Source: Lachnospiraceae bacterium (GTDB taxonomy: Bacteria > Bacillota > Clostridia > Lachnospirales > Lachnospiraceae). Taken from it: 64,000 bases of DNA. The notes below the pieces were generated by a model. It saw nothing but the letters and a program-made list of their open reading frames with translations. It was not told the origin of the DNA and did not search any database. Location: the NCBI GenBank assembly GCA_017440045.1, contig JAFSIA010000023.1, positions 62,001 through 126,000 of the forward strand, written 5' to 3'. The position numbers and the translations under genes are program-made. Below are positions 27,772-38,450 of this stretch, piece by piece (positions within the stretch are counted from its first letter, which is position 1; every line of letters starts with the position of its first letter).

Positions 27772-27786
27772 TGAAGGGTAATTGAT

Positions 27787-28590
27787 ATGATAACTAACGA
27801 AGAGTTTCAACGAATTGTCAATTACGTCAAATCAAATTATGGTATCGATTTACAACATAAAAAGACGCTTATAACAGGCAGACTTGATAATTATATGAAT
27901 AGAAATGGATATTCAAGTTATAGCCAGTTTATGAGTAAAGTTGAAAAAAATCCCAATGGTAGTGAGGTTAGGGATTTAATCGATAATCTTACGACAAATC
28001 ATACATATTTTATGCGTGAAGCAGAACATTTTAAGTTTTTAAAGGATATCGTATTGCCAGAAGTTAAAAGGTCTTTAGGAACAACGAAGGATTTAAGAAC
28101 GTGGTGTGCTGCAGCCTCAACTGGTGAGGAGGCTTATACGCTTGCTATGATTTATAAAGATTTTTTTGCGTTGGAAGATGATAAATGGGATACCACAATT
28201 TTAGCTACAGATATATCAACAAGAGTATTGCAGTATGCAACAGAAGGAAAATATCTAAGGGAACAGACAGAACCATTGCCTGATATATGGAGGCGTCGAT
28301 ATTTCAGAAATATAAACGCAGAGGAATGTGTTGTTAGTGACGAATTGAAAAAAGAAGTCGTATTTAAAAAATTCAATTTGATGGACCCACTGCCGTTTAA
28401 GAAAAGGTTGCATATTGTTTTCATTAGAAACGTGATGATATATTTTGACGATGAGACAAAAAACGAGCTGGTAAATAGAATATATGATATGTTGGTGCCG
28501 GGTGGGTATATGTTTATAGGGACAACGGAATCTATAGACAGAGCAAAGACAAAGTTTAACTATGTCAGACCATCTGTGTATCGAAAGTAG
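27787..28590 (+). CDS. cheR: Chemotaxis protein methyltransferase CheR
   Basis: A 267-residue SAM-dependent enzyme that methylates glutamates on chemoreceptors during adaptation. The helical N-terminal domain ends in LTTNHTYFMREAEHFKFL. The SAM-binding domain shows RTWCAAASTGEEAYTLAM, an ILATDIST motif and FIRNVMIYFDDETK. It is the first gene of the chemosensory operon and stands 8 bases before cheB. The receptors it would act on are encoded at 32246, 33624 and 35575. Confidence 0.95.
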   Translation: MITNEEFQRIVNYVKSNYGIDLQHKKTLITGRLDNYMNRNGYSSYSQFMSKVEKNPNGSEVRDLIDNLTTNHTYFMREAEHFKFLKDIVLPEVKRSLGTTKDLRTWCAAASTGEEAYTLAMIYKDFFALEDDKWDTTILATDISTRVLQYATEGKYLREQTEPLPDIWRRRYFRNINAEECVVSDELKKEVVFKKFNLMDPLPFKKRLHIVFIRNVMIYFDDETKNELVNRIYDMLVPGGYMFIGTTESIDRAKTKFNYVRPSVYRK

Positions 28591-28598
28591 GGGTTTTC

Positions 28599-29636
28599 AT
28601 GAGAAAAATAAAAGTTTTGGTTGTGGAAGATTCTTACATGTTTAAGGGGGTTCTGGTTAGCGGTTTGAATGCTGACCCGGCCATTGAAGTTGTGGCTACT
28701 GCCAATGATCCCTTTGAGGCGCGAGATATGATTATAAAGCATAATCCGGATGTTATGACTTTAGATGTCGAATTGCCAAAGATGGATGGAATTGAATTTT
28801 TGAGAAAGCTTATGCCACAGCACCCGATGCCGGTTGTTATGGTAAGTTCCTTAAACAGCAAGGTTTTTGACGCACTGAATGCAGGTGCGGTCGATTTTGT
28901 TAATAAGCCGTCTAATCTTACGCGTGACGAATTGTCAGATTTTATTAAAAATGAGCTTATAACAAAGGTTAAGATTGCTTCCACTGTTAAGGTAGGAAAT
29001 ATAAAAAGAAGAAAATATGAAGAGTCAAATACGACACAAGCATATTCACAAAGTAAATATGATGGCAAGGTATTAGCTATTGGAGCATCTACTGGAGGTA
29101 CAGAAGCGATTTGCTCAGTTCTTATGGGGCTTAATGGTGATATGCCGGGAATTGTTATTACGCAGCATATGCCACCAGGGTTTACAAAAATGTTTGCAGA
29201 GAGACTTAATAATCAAACACGATTTGTTGTTACAGAGGCTAAGCGTGGAGATGTTATATTACCGGGACATGTATATATTGCACCGGGGGATAAACATTTG
29301 AAGGTCATTAAGGCAGGTAATGGGTATCAGATTGAGTGTTCATCCGGACCTAAGGTAAGTGGACATTGTCCATCGGTGGATGTGATGTTTGAATCAGTTG
29401 CTAAAACTTGTGGCAAGAATGCTTTGGGAGTGATTCTTACAGGTATGGGAGCTGATGGAGCAAAAGGATTGCTGCAAATGAAAAATAACGGAGCTATGAC
29501 AATAGGTCAGAATGAGGCTAGTTGTATTGTGTATGGAATGCCGAAAGTTGCAAATGAGTTAGGTGGCGTCATGTACGAAGTTCCGCTAGATAAGATTCCG
29601 GAAAAAATATACAGTCTGCTTAAGCAGATGTCATAA
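28599..29636 (+). CDS. cheB: Chemotaxis methylesterase/glutaminase CheB
   Basis: A 345-residue two-domain enzyme. The receiver domain has the phospho-acceptor D56 in MTLDVELPKMDG. After a linker of about 30 residues comes the methylesterase with its catalytic triad S164 (IGASTGGTEA), H190 (ITQHMPPG) and D286 (GMGADGAKG). Phosphorylated by CheA, it removes receptor methyl groups and deamidates glutamines. No CheD or CheC is found in the operon, so adaptation probably depends on CheR and CheB alone. Confidence 0.96.
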   Translation: MRKIKVLVVEDSYMFKGVLVSGLNADPAIEVVATANDPFEARDMIIKHNPDVMTLDVELPKMDGIEFLRKLMPQHPMPVVMVSSLNSKVFDALNAGAVDFVNKPSNLTRDELSDFIKNELITKVKIASTVKVGNIKRRKYEESNTTQAYSQSKYDGKVLAIGASTGGTEAICSVLMGLNGDMPGIVITQHMPPGFTKMFAERLNNQTRFVVTEAKRGDVILPGHVYIAPGDKHLKVIKAGNGYQIECSSGPKVSGHCPSVDVMFESVAKTCGKNALGVILTGMGADGAKGLLQMKNNGAMTIGQNEASCIVYGMPKVANELGGVMYEVPLDKIPEKIYSLLKQMS

Positions 29637-29675
29637 ATTATAAAAAGTGCAATTATAGAAAGGAGCATAAATAAA

Positions 29676-30077
29676 ATGAAAATATTATTAGCAGAGGATG
29701 ATTTCGCAAGTAGAAAATTCATGGGAAAGATTCTTGATAAGTATGGGGAAACAGATATTACGGTAAATGGTTTGGAGGCAGTAGATGCATATCTCATGGC
29801 GCAGGATGATGATGAGCCATACGATATGGTTGTTCTTGATGTAATGATGCCGATGCTTGATGGTTATCAGGTATTAAGTACTATCAGAAAGCTGGAAGCA
29901 GAAAAAAATATCCCAATGGAGAAGCGTGCAAAGGTTATTATGACAACAGCGTTAAATGAGGAATTGAATGTAAAAAAAGCTATGGAAATTGGCTGTGATG
30001 CGTATGTTGGAAAACCTGTAAATGTTGATAGATTTGAAGTGCTAATGAGTAAATTGGGCTTTGAACAAAAGGCTTAG
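29676..30077 (+). CDS. CheY-like single-domain response regulator
   Basis: A 133-residue receiver with no output domain. Acidic pair LAEDD, phospho-acceptor D55 in VVLDVMMPMLDG, the conserved Thr in MTTALNEE, and the Lys in VGKPVN are all present. It has a longer loop between helix 3 and strand 4 than classic CheY. It lies between cheB and cheA and is the likely soluble output of the CheA kinase. With no flagellar switch gene in the window, its target is open. AAAGGAGC precedes the ATG. Confidence 0.85.
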   Translation: MKILLAEDDFASRKFMGKILDKYGETDITVNGLEAVDAYLMAQDDDEPYDMVVLDVMMPMLDGYQVLSTIRKLEAEKNIPMEKRAKVIMTTALNEELNVKKAMEIGCDAYVGKPVNVDRFEVLMSKLGFEQKA

Positions 30078-30111
30078 ACGTATATAAAATATTGACAAAG
30101 GAGGCGAAAAA

Positions 30112-32226
30112 ATGGGACAGGATTTCAATACTGAGGGAATGCTTGATATATTTCTTTTTGAAAGTGGTCAGCTTATTGAAAAATTAGATGAGCTTGTTAT
30201 TGAAAAGAAAGATGCTGAGGCATTTGATTCGGATGATATAAATGAAATTTTTAGAGTAATGCATACAATCAAAGGCTCATCAGGCATTATGATGTTTGAA
30301 AACATCACAAAGGTTTCCCATAAGCTTGAAGATATATTCTATTACATTAGAGAGTCACAGCCGGACAATATTCCTCATAAGGAACTTGTCGGTTACGTTT
30401 TAGATGTATCGGGATTTATTGCAGGTGAGCTAGATAAAATTAGAGATGGTGAAGAACCTGATGGTGATCAATCAGAGATAATGAAAAATCTCGAACGTTT
30501 TCTTAAGGAAATTAAAAACGAGATTGAGAAAGATGATAAAAAGGAGCTTCCACCTGAAAATGTATATGTAGCACCTACTCAGTTCTATATTCCTCCTGTA
30601 TCTACGGAGAACAGTCATTTTTACAAGATACATATGACATATCGTCCTGATACAATGATGAGTAATGTCAGAGCATATGCAGCTACATACGCCTTAAAGG
30701 AAGTAGCTGAAGATTTACTTTTTACACCGGAGGATATTCTTACTAATGAAGAGAGTGCTGATGTTATATTAAAAGAAGGATTTAAAATGCTTCTTCAGGC
30801 ACAGTGCTCTAAGGATGAGATTCTGGGAATGATTGATAGCTCAGAAGTTGAGAAAATAGATATTTTTGAGTGTACGGCAAAGGAATATCAGCTGGGCTTT
30901 GATTCATCAAGTGATGAGAATAATATGATTATCGATCTCACATCATCTGTCGATGAGATTGAAAAGAAAGCTGAACAGGAAAAGAAAGAGCCAAAGCCTG
31001 GTGATTACGTTATTAAATCAAAGGAAGTTGGTAAGGCAAAGAAGCTTGCTAAGAATGAAAATAAGCAACCAAAGCAGGCGTTTATCAGCATTAACGTTGA
31101 AAAGATGGATCAGTTATTGGATCTTATTGGAGAAATAGTTATTGCAGAAGCTGTTGTATCACAAAATCCGGATTTGAAGGTGCCTGGATTAGAGCTTTCA
31201 AATTTTAATAAAGCAACAGCGCAGCTCATGAAGATAACCTCTGATTTGCAGGAAGTAATAATGTCTATGAGAATGATGCCTCTTAATGGTACATTCCAGA
31301 AGATGAATAGAATTGTCTTTGATTCAGCCAGAAAGCTGGATAAGGACATAGAACTTGTGATATCAGGTGAGAATACAGAGGTTGATAAAAATATTATAGA
31401 AAATATATCAGACCCACTTATGCACATTATTAGAAACTCTGTTGACCATGGAATTGAGACAAAGGAAGACAGAATTGCTGCCGGAAAGGATCCTAAGGGT
31501 GTTATAAAGCTTACAGCGAAAAATGAAGGTGGCAAAGTTCTTATTGTAGTAGAGGATGATGGACAAGGTCTGAATAAAGACAAGATTTTAGCAAAGGCGA
31601 GAAAGAATGGTCTAATAAGCAAGGATATTGAATATTCAGACAAAGAGATATTCCAGTTTATTACATTGCCAGGCTTCTCTACCAAGGAAAAGGTCACAGA
31701 ACTTTCAGGTCGTGGCGTTGGTATGGACGTTGTTGTTAAAAACTTAGGAAATATCGGTGGTACTCTTGAAATTGACAGTGTACAGGGCAAAGGCTCCACA
31801 ATGACATTGAAGATTCCACTTACATTAGCAATTATTACTGGTATTGTACTAAAAATTGGTTCCTCAACTTTTGTTGTTGAAACTAATGCAGTTAAAGAAT
31901 TTGTAAGAGTTTCAGAGGGAACAATTATAGATAATCCGACAGGTGATACTGCTGTCAGAATAAGAGATGAGATTCTACCTCTTGTCAATTTAGGTGAAAA
32001 ATACAAAATTGAAGGTTATGAAATGGATCCTGAAAGGGATATTATGGCAGTACTTGAACATGAAGGAAAGAAAGTCTGTGTGTTTATTTCATCACTTATT
32101 GGTGAACAGGAAATTGTTGTAAAACCTATACCGGACTATTTCAAAAAGGTACAGGGAATTTCAGGATGTACACAGCTTGGTGATGGTAGTGTGGCACTTA
32201 TTCTTGATGTTGGCGGCTTGATATAA
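30112..32226 (+). CDS. cheA: Chemotaxis histidine kinase CheA
   Basis: A 704-residue kinase with the five usual parts: P1 phosphotransfer with H51 in HTIKGSSG, a P2 region (about 165-265), a charged linker, the P3 dimerisation helices from about 320 ([19 protein letters not shown]), and the P4 ATPase. P4 has an N box [12 protein letters not shown], then VEDDGQGLN and [10 protein letters not shown]. The C-terminal P5 is CheW-like. AAGGAGG precedes ATG 30112. It would be controlled by the neighbouring receptors and CheW and would phosphorylate CheB and the CheY-like protein. Confidence 0.96.
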   Translation: MGQDFNTEGMLDIFLFESGQLIEKLDELVIEKKDAEAFDSDDINEIFRVMHTIKGSSGIMMFENITKVSHKLEDIFYYIRESQPDNIPHKELVGYVLDVSGFIAGELDKIRDGEEPDGDQSEIMKNLERFLKEIKNEIEKDDKKELPPENVYVAPTQFYIPPVSTENSHFYKIHMTYRPDTMMSNVRAYAATYALKEVAEDLLFTPEDILTNEESADVILKEGFKMLLQAQCSKDEILGMIDSSEVEKIDIFECTAKEYQLGFDSSSDENNMIIDLTSSVDEIEKKAEQEKKEPKPGDYVIKSKEVGKAKKLAKNENKQPKQAFISINVEKMDQLLDLIGEIVIAEAVVSQNPDLKVPGLELSNFNKATAQLMKITSDLQEVIMSMRMMPLNGTFQKMNRIVFDSARKLDKDIELVISGENTEVDKNIIENISDPLMHIIRNSVDHGIETKEDRIAAGKDPKGVIKLTAKNEGGKVLIVVEDDGQGLNKDKILAKARKNGLISKDIEYSDKEIFQFITLPGFSTKEKVTELSGRGVGMDVVVKNLGNIGGTLEIDSVQGKGSTMTLKIPLTLAIITGIVLKIGSSTFVVETNAVKEFVRVSEGTIIDNPTGDTAVRIRDEILPLVNLGEKYKIEGYEMDPERDIMAVLEHEGKKVCVFISSLIGEQEIVVKPIPDYFKKVQGISGCTQLGDGSVALILDVGGLI

Positions 32227-32245
32227 ATGGATTGGAGAGATAAGT

Positions 32246-33586
32246 ATGATAAAAAGGTACAAAAATTCAAAGATAACAACAAAATTAAATACTCTGATAG
32301 GCATAGCGGTAGTACTTATTGCATTACTTACCAGCTTTGGTAAGGATGTTCTTGAAAAACCTGATTTGTATACAGGTGGCTATGCAAAAAATGCTAAAAT
32401 ATTTATTATTTTAGTTGCTTTAGTCTTCACTATTATAATTCTTTCAAGCGGATATTATATTAGAAAGTGTATTAAGAAGCCATTAGATGAAATAGTTAAA
32501 GCAATTAAAATCATTGGTGATGGTGGCGTAGAAATAGAACTAGAAAAATATAACGAAGATGAATTCGGTATAATAATTGATGCATTAAATGAAACAGTTA
32601 AGTACATAAAAGAAGATGCGAAAATTGCTAATGAAATAGCAGAAGGTGACTTGTCTATGAATGTTCAGCCTAGAACAGATATTGATGAGCTTGGTAAATC
32701 GTTCAACAGACTTCTTGATGACCACAATCATGTTTTGGGAAATATAAGAGAGGCATCAATGCAGGTTACAACAGGTTCGGAGCAGGTAGCATCAGCAAGT
32801 CAGTCTCTTGCACAGGGCTCAGCAGAGCAGGCCAGTGCATTGGAAGAAGTATCAGCATCTATTGATGATATTGCACATCGTACAAGAGTTAATGCAGAGG
32901 AAGCAAGCAATGCAAATAAGCTTGTTATAGAAACTAAAGCTGGAGCTGTTAAGGGTAATGAGCAGATGAAAGAAATGATGGCGGCTATGAGTGAAATTAA
33001 CCAGTCATCTGAAAATATTTCAAAGATTATTAAGGTGATTGATGATATAGCCTTTCAGACAAATATTCTTGCATTAAACGCAGCTGTAGAAGCTGCTAGA
33101 GCAGGTGCACATGGCAAGGGATTTGCAGTGGTTGCAGAGGAAGTTAGAAACCTTGCAGCAAAGAGTGCACAGGCAGCCAGTGAGACAGCAGAGCTTATTG
33201 AGAATTCTATTGATAAGGTTGAGAAGGGTTCTAAGATAGCTGAGGAGACAAGTGACGCGTTAGAAGTGATTGTTGAGAATGTTGATAAGATTGTAAATAT
33301 TATAAGTGGTATTGCAATTGCATCAAATGAACAGGCAACAGCAGTAACACAGATTGATCAGGCTCTTGGTCAGGTATCACAGGTAGTTCAGAGTAATTCG
33401 GCTACAAGTGAACAGTGTGCAGCAGCTAGCGAGGAACTTTCAAATCAGGCTATCAGACTTAGAGAACTTATTTCGAAGTTTAAGCTTAGAGAATATAATC
33501 AGCCGTATTATAAAAATAACTCATTTGGAATGATGGATGATAACGAAAAGGTTATTTCTCTTGGAAATGGTTTTGGGAAATATTAA
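32246..33586 (+). CDS. Methyl-accepting chemotaxis protein, minimal sensor (first)
   Basis: A 446-residue chemoreceptor. Two membrane helices (about 14-30 and 49-71) enclose only about 19 residues, so there is no room for a folded extracellular sensor. A HAMP domain (about 70-125) leads to the signalling hairpin, whose tip contains [20 protein letters not shown] followed by [19 protein letters not shown]. Several Q/E pairs in helical positions are possible methylation sites. The C-terminus ends [14 protein letters not shown], a tail nearly identical in the other two receptors. It is very close in DNA sequence to the next gene. Confidence 0.93.
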   Translation: MIKRYKNSKITTKLNTLIGIAVVLIALLTSFGKDVLEKPDLYTGGYAKNAKIFIILVALVFTIIILSSGYYIRKCIKKPLDEIVKAIKIIGDGGVEIELEKYNEDEFGIIIDALNETVKYIKEDAKIANEIAEGDLSMNVQPRTDIDELGKSFNRLLDDHNHVLGNIREASMQVTTGSEQVASASQSLAQGSAEQASALEEVSASIDDIAHRTRVNAEEASNANKLVIETKAGAVKGNEQMKEMMAAMSEINQSSENISKIIKVIDDIAFQTNILALNAAVEAARAGAHGKGFAVVAEEVRNLAAKSAQAASETAELIENSIDKVEKGSKIAEETSDALEVIVENVDKIVNIISGIAIASNEQATAVTQIDQALGQVSQVVQSNSATSEQCAAASEELSNQAIRLRELISKFKLREYNQPYYKNNSFGMMDDNEKVISLGNGFGKY

Positions 33587-33623
33587 GTATTCATAATTAA
33601 TTTGAATAGGTTGGAGGCGTGAT

Positions 33624-34985
33624 ATGTTAGTGACAACAAAGATAATGAAAAATATGAAGGTAAGGACTAAGGTAAGAGCGTTAGTTGGTTTGGCAATAAC
33701 TGTAATCATACTGTTTACACTTCAGTTATATGTAGTGTCAGAAAAAATAAGCAGTTATGTTGGTTTGTCGGCAGAGGAGATGACTGAAAAAGCAGATGCA
33801 ATTGTTGTGCAGGGTGCATTAACTGCAGTAGTATTTGAGGTGATGATTATTGGCCTTGGCGTATATGTAGCTAAATCAATTAATGCAAATTTAAAGAAAA
33901 TCATTAATGCAATCAATATTGTTCGTGATGGTGGCGTTGATGTTACAGTTGACAGCGATACTAATGATGAATTTGGAGAGATAATATCAGCGATAAATGA
34001 GATGGCAGTTGCAGTAAAACATGATGCAGACTTGGCAGACAGAATCGCGGAAGGTGACTTATCTATGGATGTTAAGCCAAGAACGGATATTGATGTTCTC
34101 GGAAAGTCATTTAAAAAGCTTGTGGATGATAATAATCATATTCTTGGAAATATACGAGAGGCATCATCTCAGGTTACAACAGGTTCAGAGCAGGTGGCAT
34201 CAGCAAGCCAGGCTCTTGCACAGGGCTCGACAGAGCAGGCCAGCGCATTAGAGGAAGTATCAGCATCTATTGATGATATTGCACATCGTACAAAGGTTAA
34301 TGCAGAGGAAGCAAGTAATGCAAATAAGCTTGTTATGGAAACAAAGGCTGGAGCTGTTAAGGGCAATGAGCAGATGAAAGAAATGATGGCGGCTATGAGT
34401 GAAATAAATCAGTCATCTGAAAATATTTCAAAGATTATTAAGGTGATTGATGATATAGCTTTCCAGACAAATATTCTTGCGTTAAACGCAGCTGTAGAAG
34501 CTGCTAGAGCAGGTGCACATGGCAAGGGATTTGCAGTGGTTGCAGAGGAAGTTAGAAACCTTGCAGCAAAGAGTGCGCAGGCAGCCAGTGAGACAGCAGA
34601 GCTTATTGAAAATTCTATTGATAAGGTTGAGAAGGGTTCTAAGATTGCGGAGGAAACAAGCAATGCATTGGCAGAGATTGTTGAAAATGTTGATAAGATT
34701 GTAAAGATTATAAGCGAGATTGCAATTGCATCAAATGAGCAGGCAACAGCAGTAACTCAGATTGATCAGGCACTTAGTCAGGTATCGCAGGTAGTTCAGA
34801 GTAATTCAGCTACAAGTGAGGAGTGTGCAGCAGCCAGTGAAGAGCTTTCAAATCAGGCAATGCGTCTTAAGGAGCTTGTTGCTAAGTTTAAGCTTAAAAA
34901 TATTGAACAACCATACTACCAGAAGGGATTTGCTAACGACAATGAGAGTATTATTTCTCTAGGCAGTGGTTTTGGCAAATACTAA
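33624..34985 (+). CDS. Methyl-accepting chemotaxis protein, minimal sensor (second)
   Basis: A 453-residue chemoreceptor built like its neighbour. Membrane helices at about 18-38 and 62-83 enclose about 24 residues ([20 protein letters not shown]). HAMP and the signalling hairpin follow. Over the signalling domain it is almost identical to the gene at 32246, including 95 identical bases (34492-34586 with 33074-33168), while the N-terminal halves differ. It ends [19 protein letters not shown] lies upstream of ATG 33624. Confidence 0.93.
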   Translation: MLVTTKIMKNMKVRTKVRALVGLAITVIILFTLQLYVVSEKISSYVGLSAEEMTEKADAIVVQGALTAVVFEVMIIGLGVYVAKSINANLKKIINAINIVRDGGVDVTVDSDTNDEFGEIISAINEMAVAVKHDADLADRIAEGDLSMDVKPRTDIDVLGKSFKKLVDDNNHILGNIREASSQVTTGSEQVASASQALAQGSTEQASALEEVSASIDDIAHRTKVNAEEASNANKLVMETKAGAVKGNEQMKEMMAAMSEINQSSENISKIIKVIDDIAFQTNILALNAAVEAARAGAHGKGFAVVAEEVRNLAAKSAQAASETAELIENSIDKVEKGSKIAEETSNALAEIVENVDKIVKIISEIAIASNEQATAVTQIDQALSQVSQVVQSNSATSEECAAASEELSNQAMRLKELVAKFKLKNIEQPYYQKGFANDNESIISLGSGFGKY

Positions 34986-35009
34986 ATTGGACAGATTGGA
35001 GGAATAAAC

Positions 35010-35534
35010 GTGAGTGATATTATTGAAGATATGTTAGAAGAAGATACCCAAAAAGGGATGTATATGACATTTAGGTCGGGTAAAGAATGTTTTGGTATTG
35101 CAATAAAATATGTTAACGAAATTATAGGAATACAGAATATAACTGCGATTCCGGAAGCTGAAGAGTACATAAAGGGATTAATTAATCTTAGAGGTAAAAT
35201 TATTCCTGTTATAGATATTAGACTTCGCTTTAAGCAGGAGCCTCTCCAGTATAATGATAGAACATGTATTATTGTTATTGATGTTCAATCAACAGTGATT
35301 GGCCTTATTGTAGAAAAAATTGAAGAGGTAGTAACAATTCAGGATGAAGATATTGATCCACCACCAAAGCTTGTCCACGGAAATGCTATGAATAAGTATG
35401 TATGGGGATTAGGAAAAGTCGGAGAGGCGGTTAAACTTCTGATAGATCCAGACAGACTCATTAAAGATGAGGATTTAGAGTTTATGGAGGAAGCTGCTGA
35501 GGAGGCTCAGGCAGAAGAGGATGCAGAATCATAA
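35010..35534 (+). CDS. cheW: Chemotaxis coupling protein CheW
   Basis: A 174-residue CheW-domain scaffold that links receptors to CheA. It has ECFGIAIKYVNEIIG, LINLRGKIIPVIDIRLRF and VIGLIVEKIEEVVTI, the typical double beta-barrel pattern. An acidic tail of about 20 residues (EEAAEEAQAEEDAES at the end) extends beyond the usual fold. The start is GTG 35010 with GGAGG upstream. It lies between the second and third receptor genes. Confidence 0.94.
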   Translation: MSDIIEDMLEEDTQKGMYMTFRSGKECFGIAIKYVNEIIGIQNITAIPEAEEYIKGLINLRGKIIPVIDIRLRFKQEPLQYNDRTCIIVIDVQSTVIGLIVEKIEEVVTIQDEDIDPPPKLVHGNAMNKYVWGLGKVGEAVKLLIDPDRLIKDEDLEFMEEAAEEAQAEEDAES

Positions 35535-35574
35535 AATCTATTTTTATTAAAAAATATTTGAAGTGGAGGTACAT

Positions 35575-36936
35575 ATGTTTTCTAAAATCAAAAATGGAAA
35601 AATAGCTACAAAAGTTCGTTGGTTAATTAATCTTTCGATTTTTTTCATAGGAGCCTTCGCGGTATTACTTTTTATGGTTATTAGCAATGCTGTTGAATGG
35701 TTCGGAGGCGATAAAGCTCAGGATTATATGCGTAGCTTTACTGTCTTTTCGTTTGTATTAATAGTTTTGGCATTATCAACAATAGTTACGCTTGGTATAC
35801 ATGTTTCAAGATCTGTACGTTTGTCATTAAAGCAAATTGTTAAAGCTATAAAGATTGTTGGTGATGGCGGAGTAGAGGTTGAACTCAATAAAAAGTGTAA
35901 TGATGAGTTCGGTGAGATTATTGATGCATTGTATGAAACAGTTGATAACATTAAGCATGACGCTGAAATTGCAGAAAAGATTTCAGCGGGTGATTTGACT
36001 ATCGAGGTTTCGCCCAGAACAGAGATTGATGTACTTGGCAGAGCCTTTAATAAGCTGGTAACAGACCAAAATCACGTATTAGGAAATATTCGTGAGGCTT
36101 CAATGCAGGTAACAACAGGTTCAGAACAGGTAGCATCTGCCAGCCAATCGATTGCTCAGGGCTCTACAGAACAGGCAAGTGCATTAGAGCAGATTACAAG
36201 TTCAATTACAGATATAGCAAATAAAACAAAGGTTAATGCTACACAGGCTAATGAAGCCAACACCCTTGTTAATGAAGCTAAAAGTGATGCTGTACGCGGC
36301 AATGTTCAAATGAACGAGATGATTGATGCTATGAGTGATATTAACGAGGCATCGGAAAGCATTTCTAAAATAATTAAGGTTATAGATGATATAGCTTTCC
36401 AGACAAATATTCTTGCATTGAATGCTGCAGTAGAGGCAGCAAGGGCAGGTGCACATGGAAAGGGCTTTGCAGTAGTTGCTGAGGAAGTGAGAAATCTTGC
36501 AGCAAAAAGTGCACAGGCAGCCAGCGAGACAGCAGACCTTATTGAAAACACTATTTCAAAGGTTTCGAAAGGTTCAAAGCTTGCGATGGATACATCTAAA
36601 GCGTTAGATACAATTTCAGAAGTAATCGACAGAATAGTTGAGCTTATAAGCAATATTGCAATTGCATCAAATGAGCAGGCAACAGCCATAACACAGATTG
36701 ACCAGGCTATTGGACAGGTGTCTCAGGTAGTGCAGAGTAATTCGGCTACAAGCGAAGAGTGTGCGGCAGCCAGTGAAGAGCTTTCAAATCAGGCACACAG
36801 ACTTCGTGAACTTATTGGTAGTTTCAAATTGCAGTCATATGATATACCATATTATCAGAACAGAGATGCTTCTATGAGTATGGCAGAAGATAATGAAAAA
36901 ATCATTTCATTAGGAAGTGATTTTGGAAAATATTAA
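35575..36936 (+). CDS. Methyl-accepting chemotaxis protein, minimal sensor (third)
   Basis: A 453-residue receptor with membrane helices at about 16-36 and 52-74 and a loop of only about 15 residues. Its HAMP and signalling domains are homologous to the two receptors upstream but clearly more divergent, for example [20 protein letters not shown]. The tip sequence [20 protein letters not shown] is unchanged. It ends [14 protein letters not shown], the same tail as the others. ATG 35575 is chosen over the upstream TTG 35563 because GTGGAGG lies directly in front. Confidence 0.93.
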   Translation: MFSKIKNGKIATKVRWLINLSIFFIGAFAVLLFMVISNAVEWFGGDKAQDYMRSFTVFSFVLIVLALSTIVTLGIHVSRSVRLSLKQIVKAIKIVGDGGVEVELNKKCNDEFGEIIDALYETVDNIKHDAEIAEKISAGDLTIEVSPRTEIDVLGRAFNKLVTDQNHVLGNIREASMQVTTGSEQVASASQSIAQGSTEQASALEQITSSITDIANKTKVNATQANEANTLVNEAKSDAVRGNVQMNEMIDAMSDINEASESISKIIKVIDDIAFQTNILALNAAVEAARAGAHGKGFAVVAEEVRNLAAKSAQAASETADLIENTISKVSKGSKLAMDTSKALDTISEVIDRIVELISNIAIASNEQATAITQIDQAIGQVSQVVQSNSATSEECAAASEELSNQAHRLRELIGSFKLQSYDIPYYQNRDASMSMAEDNEKIISLGSDFGKY

Positions 36937-36953
36937 AAAAGAGGTTAAAGCCT

Positions 36954-38435
36954 ATGAATATGTATGAAGGCTTAAGAAGCTGCAGTAAGAGATATTGCAA
37001 ATTATTACTTGAAGTTACTGATGAAATCATAATAATCTTTGATATAAGAGGAAATGTAGTTAATTGCAATAGAGCTGCAATAGATAAATTAGGTTATAAG
37101 GCTAATGATATCACCGGTATGTATGTCGGTGATATCGTTAGTGATTTGTTTTCAGTAAATATGTATGGTAATGTTGTGTTACCTAAGATGGATGAAAGTG
37201 GAAGAATAATGGGAGTCATGTACAGAAGTAACATGACTTGTTTTGATGTCTATGCAAGCATAAAATCTTGGACTGATGAGCAGGGCGACTTTGTCGGAAT
37301 AGTTTGTGCCACAGAAACGGTTATGCTTAAAAGTGCAGAGAAGCAGCTTAATATTGCAAAAGAGGAGCAGAAGAAAACAGAGCAGATAAGAACGGAGTTT
37401 GTGGCAAATGTAACCCATGAGCTTAGAACGCCACTTAATGGAATTATCGGTCATGTTAAAGAAATAAAAGAAGGCATAGATAGTGAGAGATTAAAGACTA
37501 TAGGTATTATAGAAAAATGTGCTGATGATATGATGAAGCTTATAAATAATATTCTTGATTTTTCAAAGCTTGAGGCTGGAAAATATCTTCTTGATGAGCA
37601 AGAATGTCAGTTTAGTAAGTTTATAGATCATATTGTGGCTACACATATAAAAAATATCGATGAAAAGGGCTTGAAATTAGTTCTTAATGTAGATGAGAAT
37701 ATACCTGAATATATTTTGTGTGATGAGCTTGCTTTAGGCAGAATCTTAAATAATTTAATGTCAAATGCTGTTAAATTTACATCTGTAGGTAACATTATGC
37801 TGCAGATTACAAAGGCAAGTGAGACCGAAGATTATGTTGAGCTGTTTTTTATGGTAATAGATTCCGGTATCGGTATATCAGATGAGGAAAAAACGAAATT
37901 ATTTAAGGAATTTTCTCAAGTTGATGCCTCTGTTACTAGAAAGTATGGTGGGACAGGATTGGGATTGGCAATCACAAAGCAGCTTGTTGAAATGATGAAT
38001 GGTCAGATATTTGTCGAGAGTACAAAAGGTGAAGGAAGTACATTTTCTTTTAATGTTGTACTTAAAAAGTCGGAAAAGACAGGGAAAATTGATGAAAACA
38101 ATTTTACATTTTCTGATTCGGTATCAAGAACTTCAGGTGATACGGAAGATATTGATGAGTTGTTTGCTGTTAATAAGTTTGGAACAAGTGAAAACTTTGA
38201 GGAAATCAGAAAGAATATTGATAAATTGGCTATTACCATAGAGATGAACAACTTTGAAAAGGCTGAAATGTTTGCTTCAAATATTAAAGAGCTCGTTATA
38301 GGTCAAGATGAAGAGTTAGACAAGAGCCTGTTTAGAATAGTTTTAATGCTTAGAAGAGAAAATTATGAAAAGTCAGCTGAGTTATTGGGTACAGTAAAGA
38401 GTAAACTGTCTGAGATTACAGGTATGATGCTTTAA
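36954..38435 (+). CDS. PAS-domain sensor histidine kinase, soluble
   Basis: A 493-residue kinase without membrane helices. A PAS domain (about 15-125, LLEVTDEIIIIFDIRGNVVNCNRAA) comes first. A coiled coil and the dimerisation domain follow, with H155 in NVTHELRTPLNGI. The ATPase domain has NNLMSNAVKFTS, MVIDSGIGIS and GGTGLGLAITKQLVE. About 95 residues after the ATPase form a charged helical region of unknown role; it has no receiver domain. It ends 15 bases before the receiver-HD gene, its likely partner. Soluble PAS kinases usually sense internal signals such as redox state or small ligands. Confidence 0.88.
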   Translation: MNMYEGLRSCSKRYCKLLLEVTDEIIIIFDIRGNVVNCNRAAIDKLGYKANDITGMYVGDIVSDLFSVNMYGNVVLPKMDESGRIMGVMYRSNMTCFDVYASIKSWTDEQGDFVGIVCATETVMLKSAEKQLNIAKEEQKKTEQIRTEFVANVTHELRTPLNGIIGHVKEIKEGIDSERLKTIGIIEKCADDMMKLINNILDFSKLEAGKYLLDEQECQFSKFIDHIVATHIKNIDEKGLKLVLNVDENIPEYILCDELALGRILNNLMSNAVKFTSVGNIMLQITKASETEDYVELFFMVIDSGIGISDEEKTKLFKEFSQVDASVTRKYGGTGLGLAITKQLVEMMNGQIFVESTKGEGSTFSFNVVLKKSEKTGKIDENNFTFSDSVSRTSGDTEDIDELFAVNKFGTSENFEEIRKNIDKLAITIEMNNFEKAEMFASNIKELVIGQDEELDKSLFRIVLMLRRENYEKSAELLGTVKSKLSEITGMML

Positions 38436-38450
38436 ATGAAAGGTTGGTAG

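Noticed and set aside
27563..27786. A cyclic-di-GMP (GEMM) riboswitch or sigma-28 promoter before cheR
   Set aside because: A CACGC stretch occurs, but the GGCAAACC and GACGCAAAGC cores are missing; no TAAA-N15-GCCGATAA pattern was found.
31110..32006. A 298-codon open frame on the minus strand opposite cheA
   Set aside because: Antisense of the conserved P3-P5 region of CheA, with low-complexity Ser/Ile composition and no start signal.
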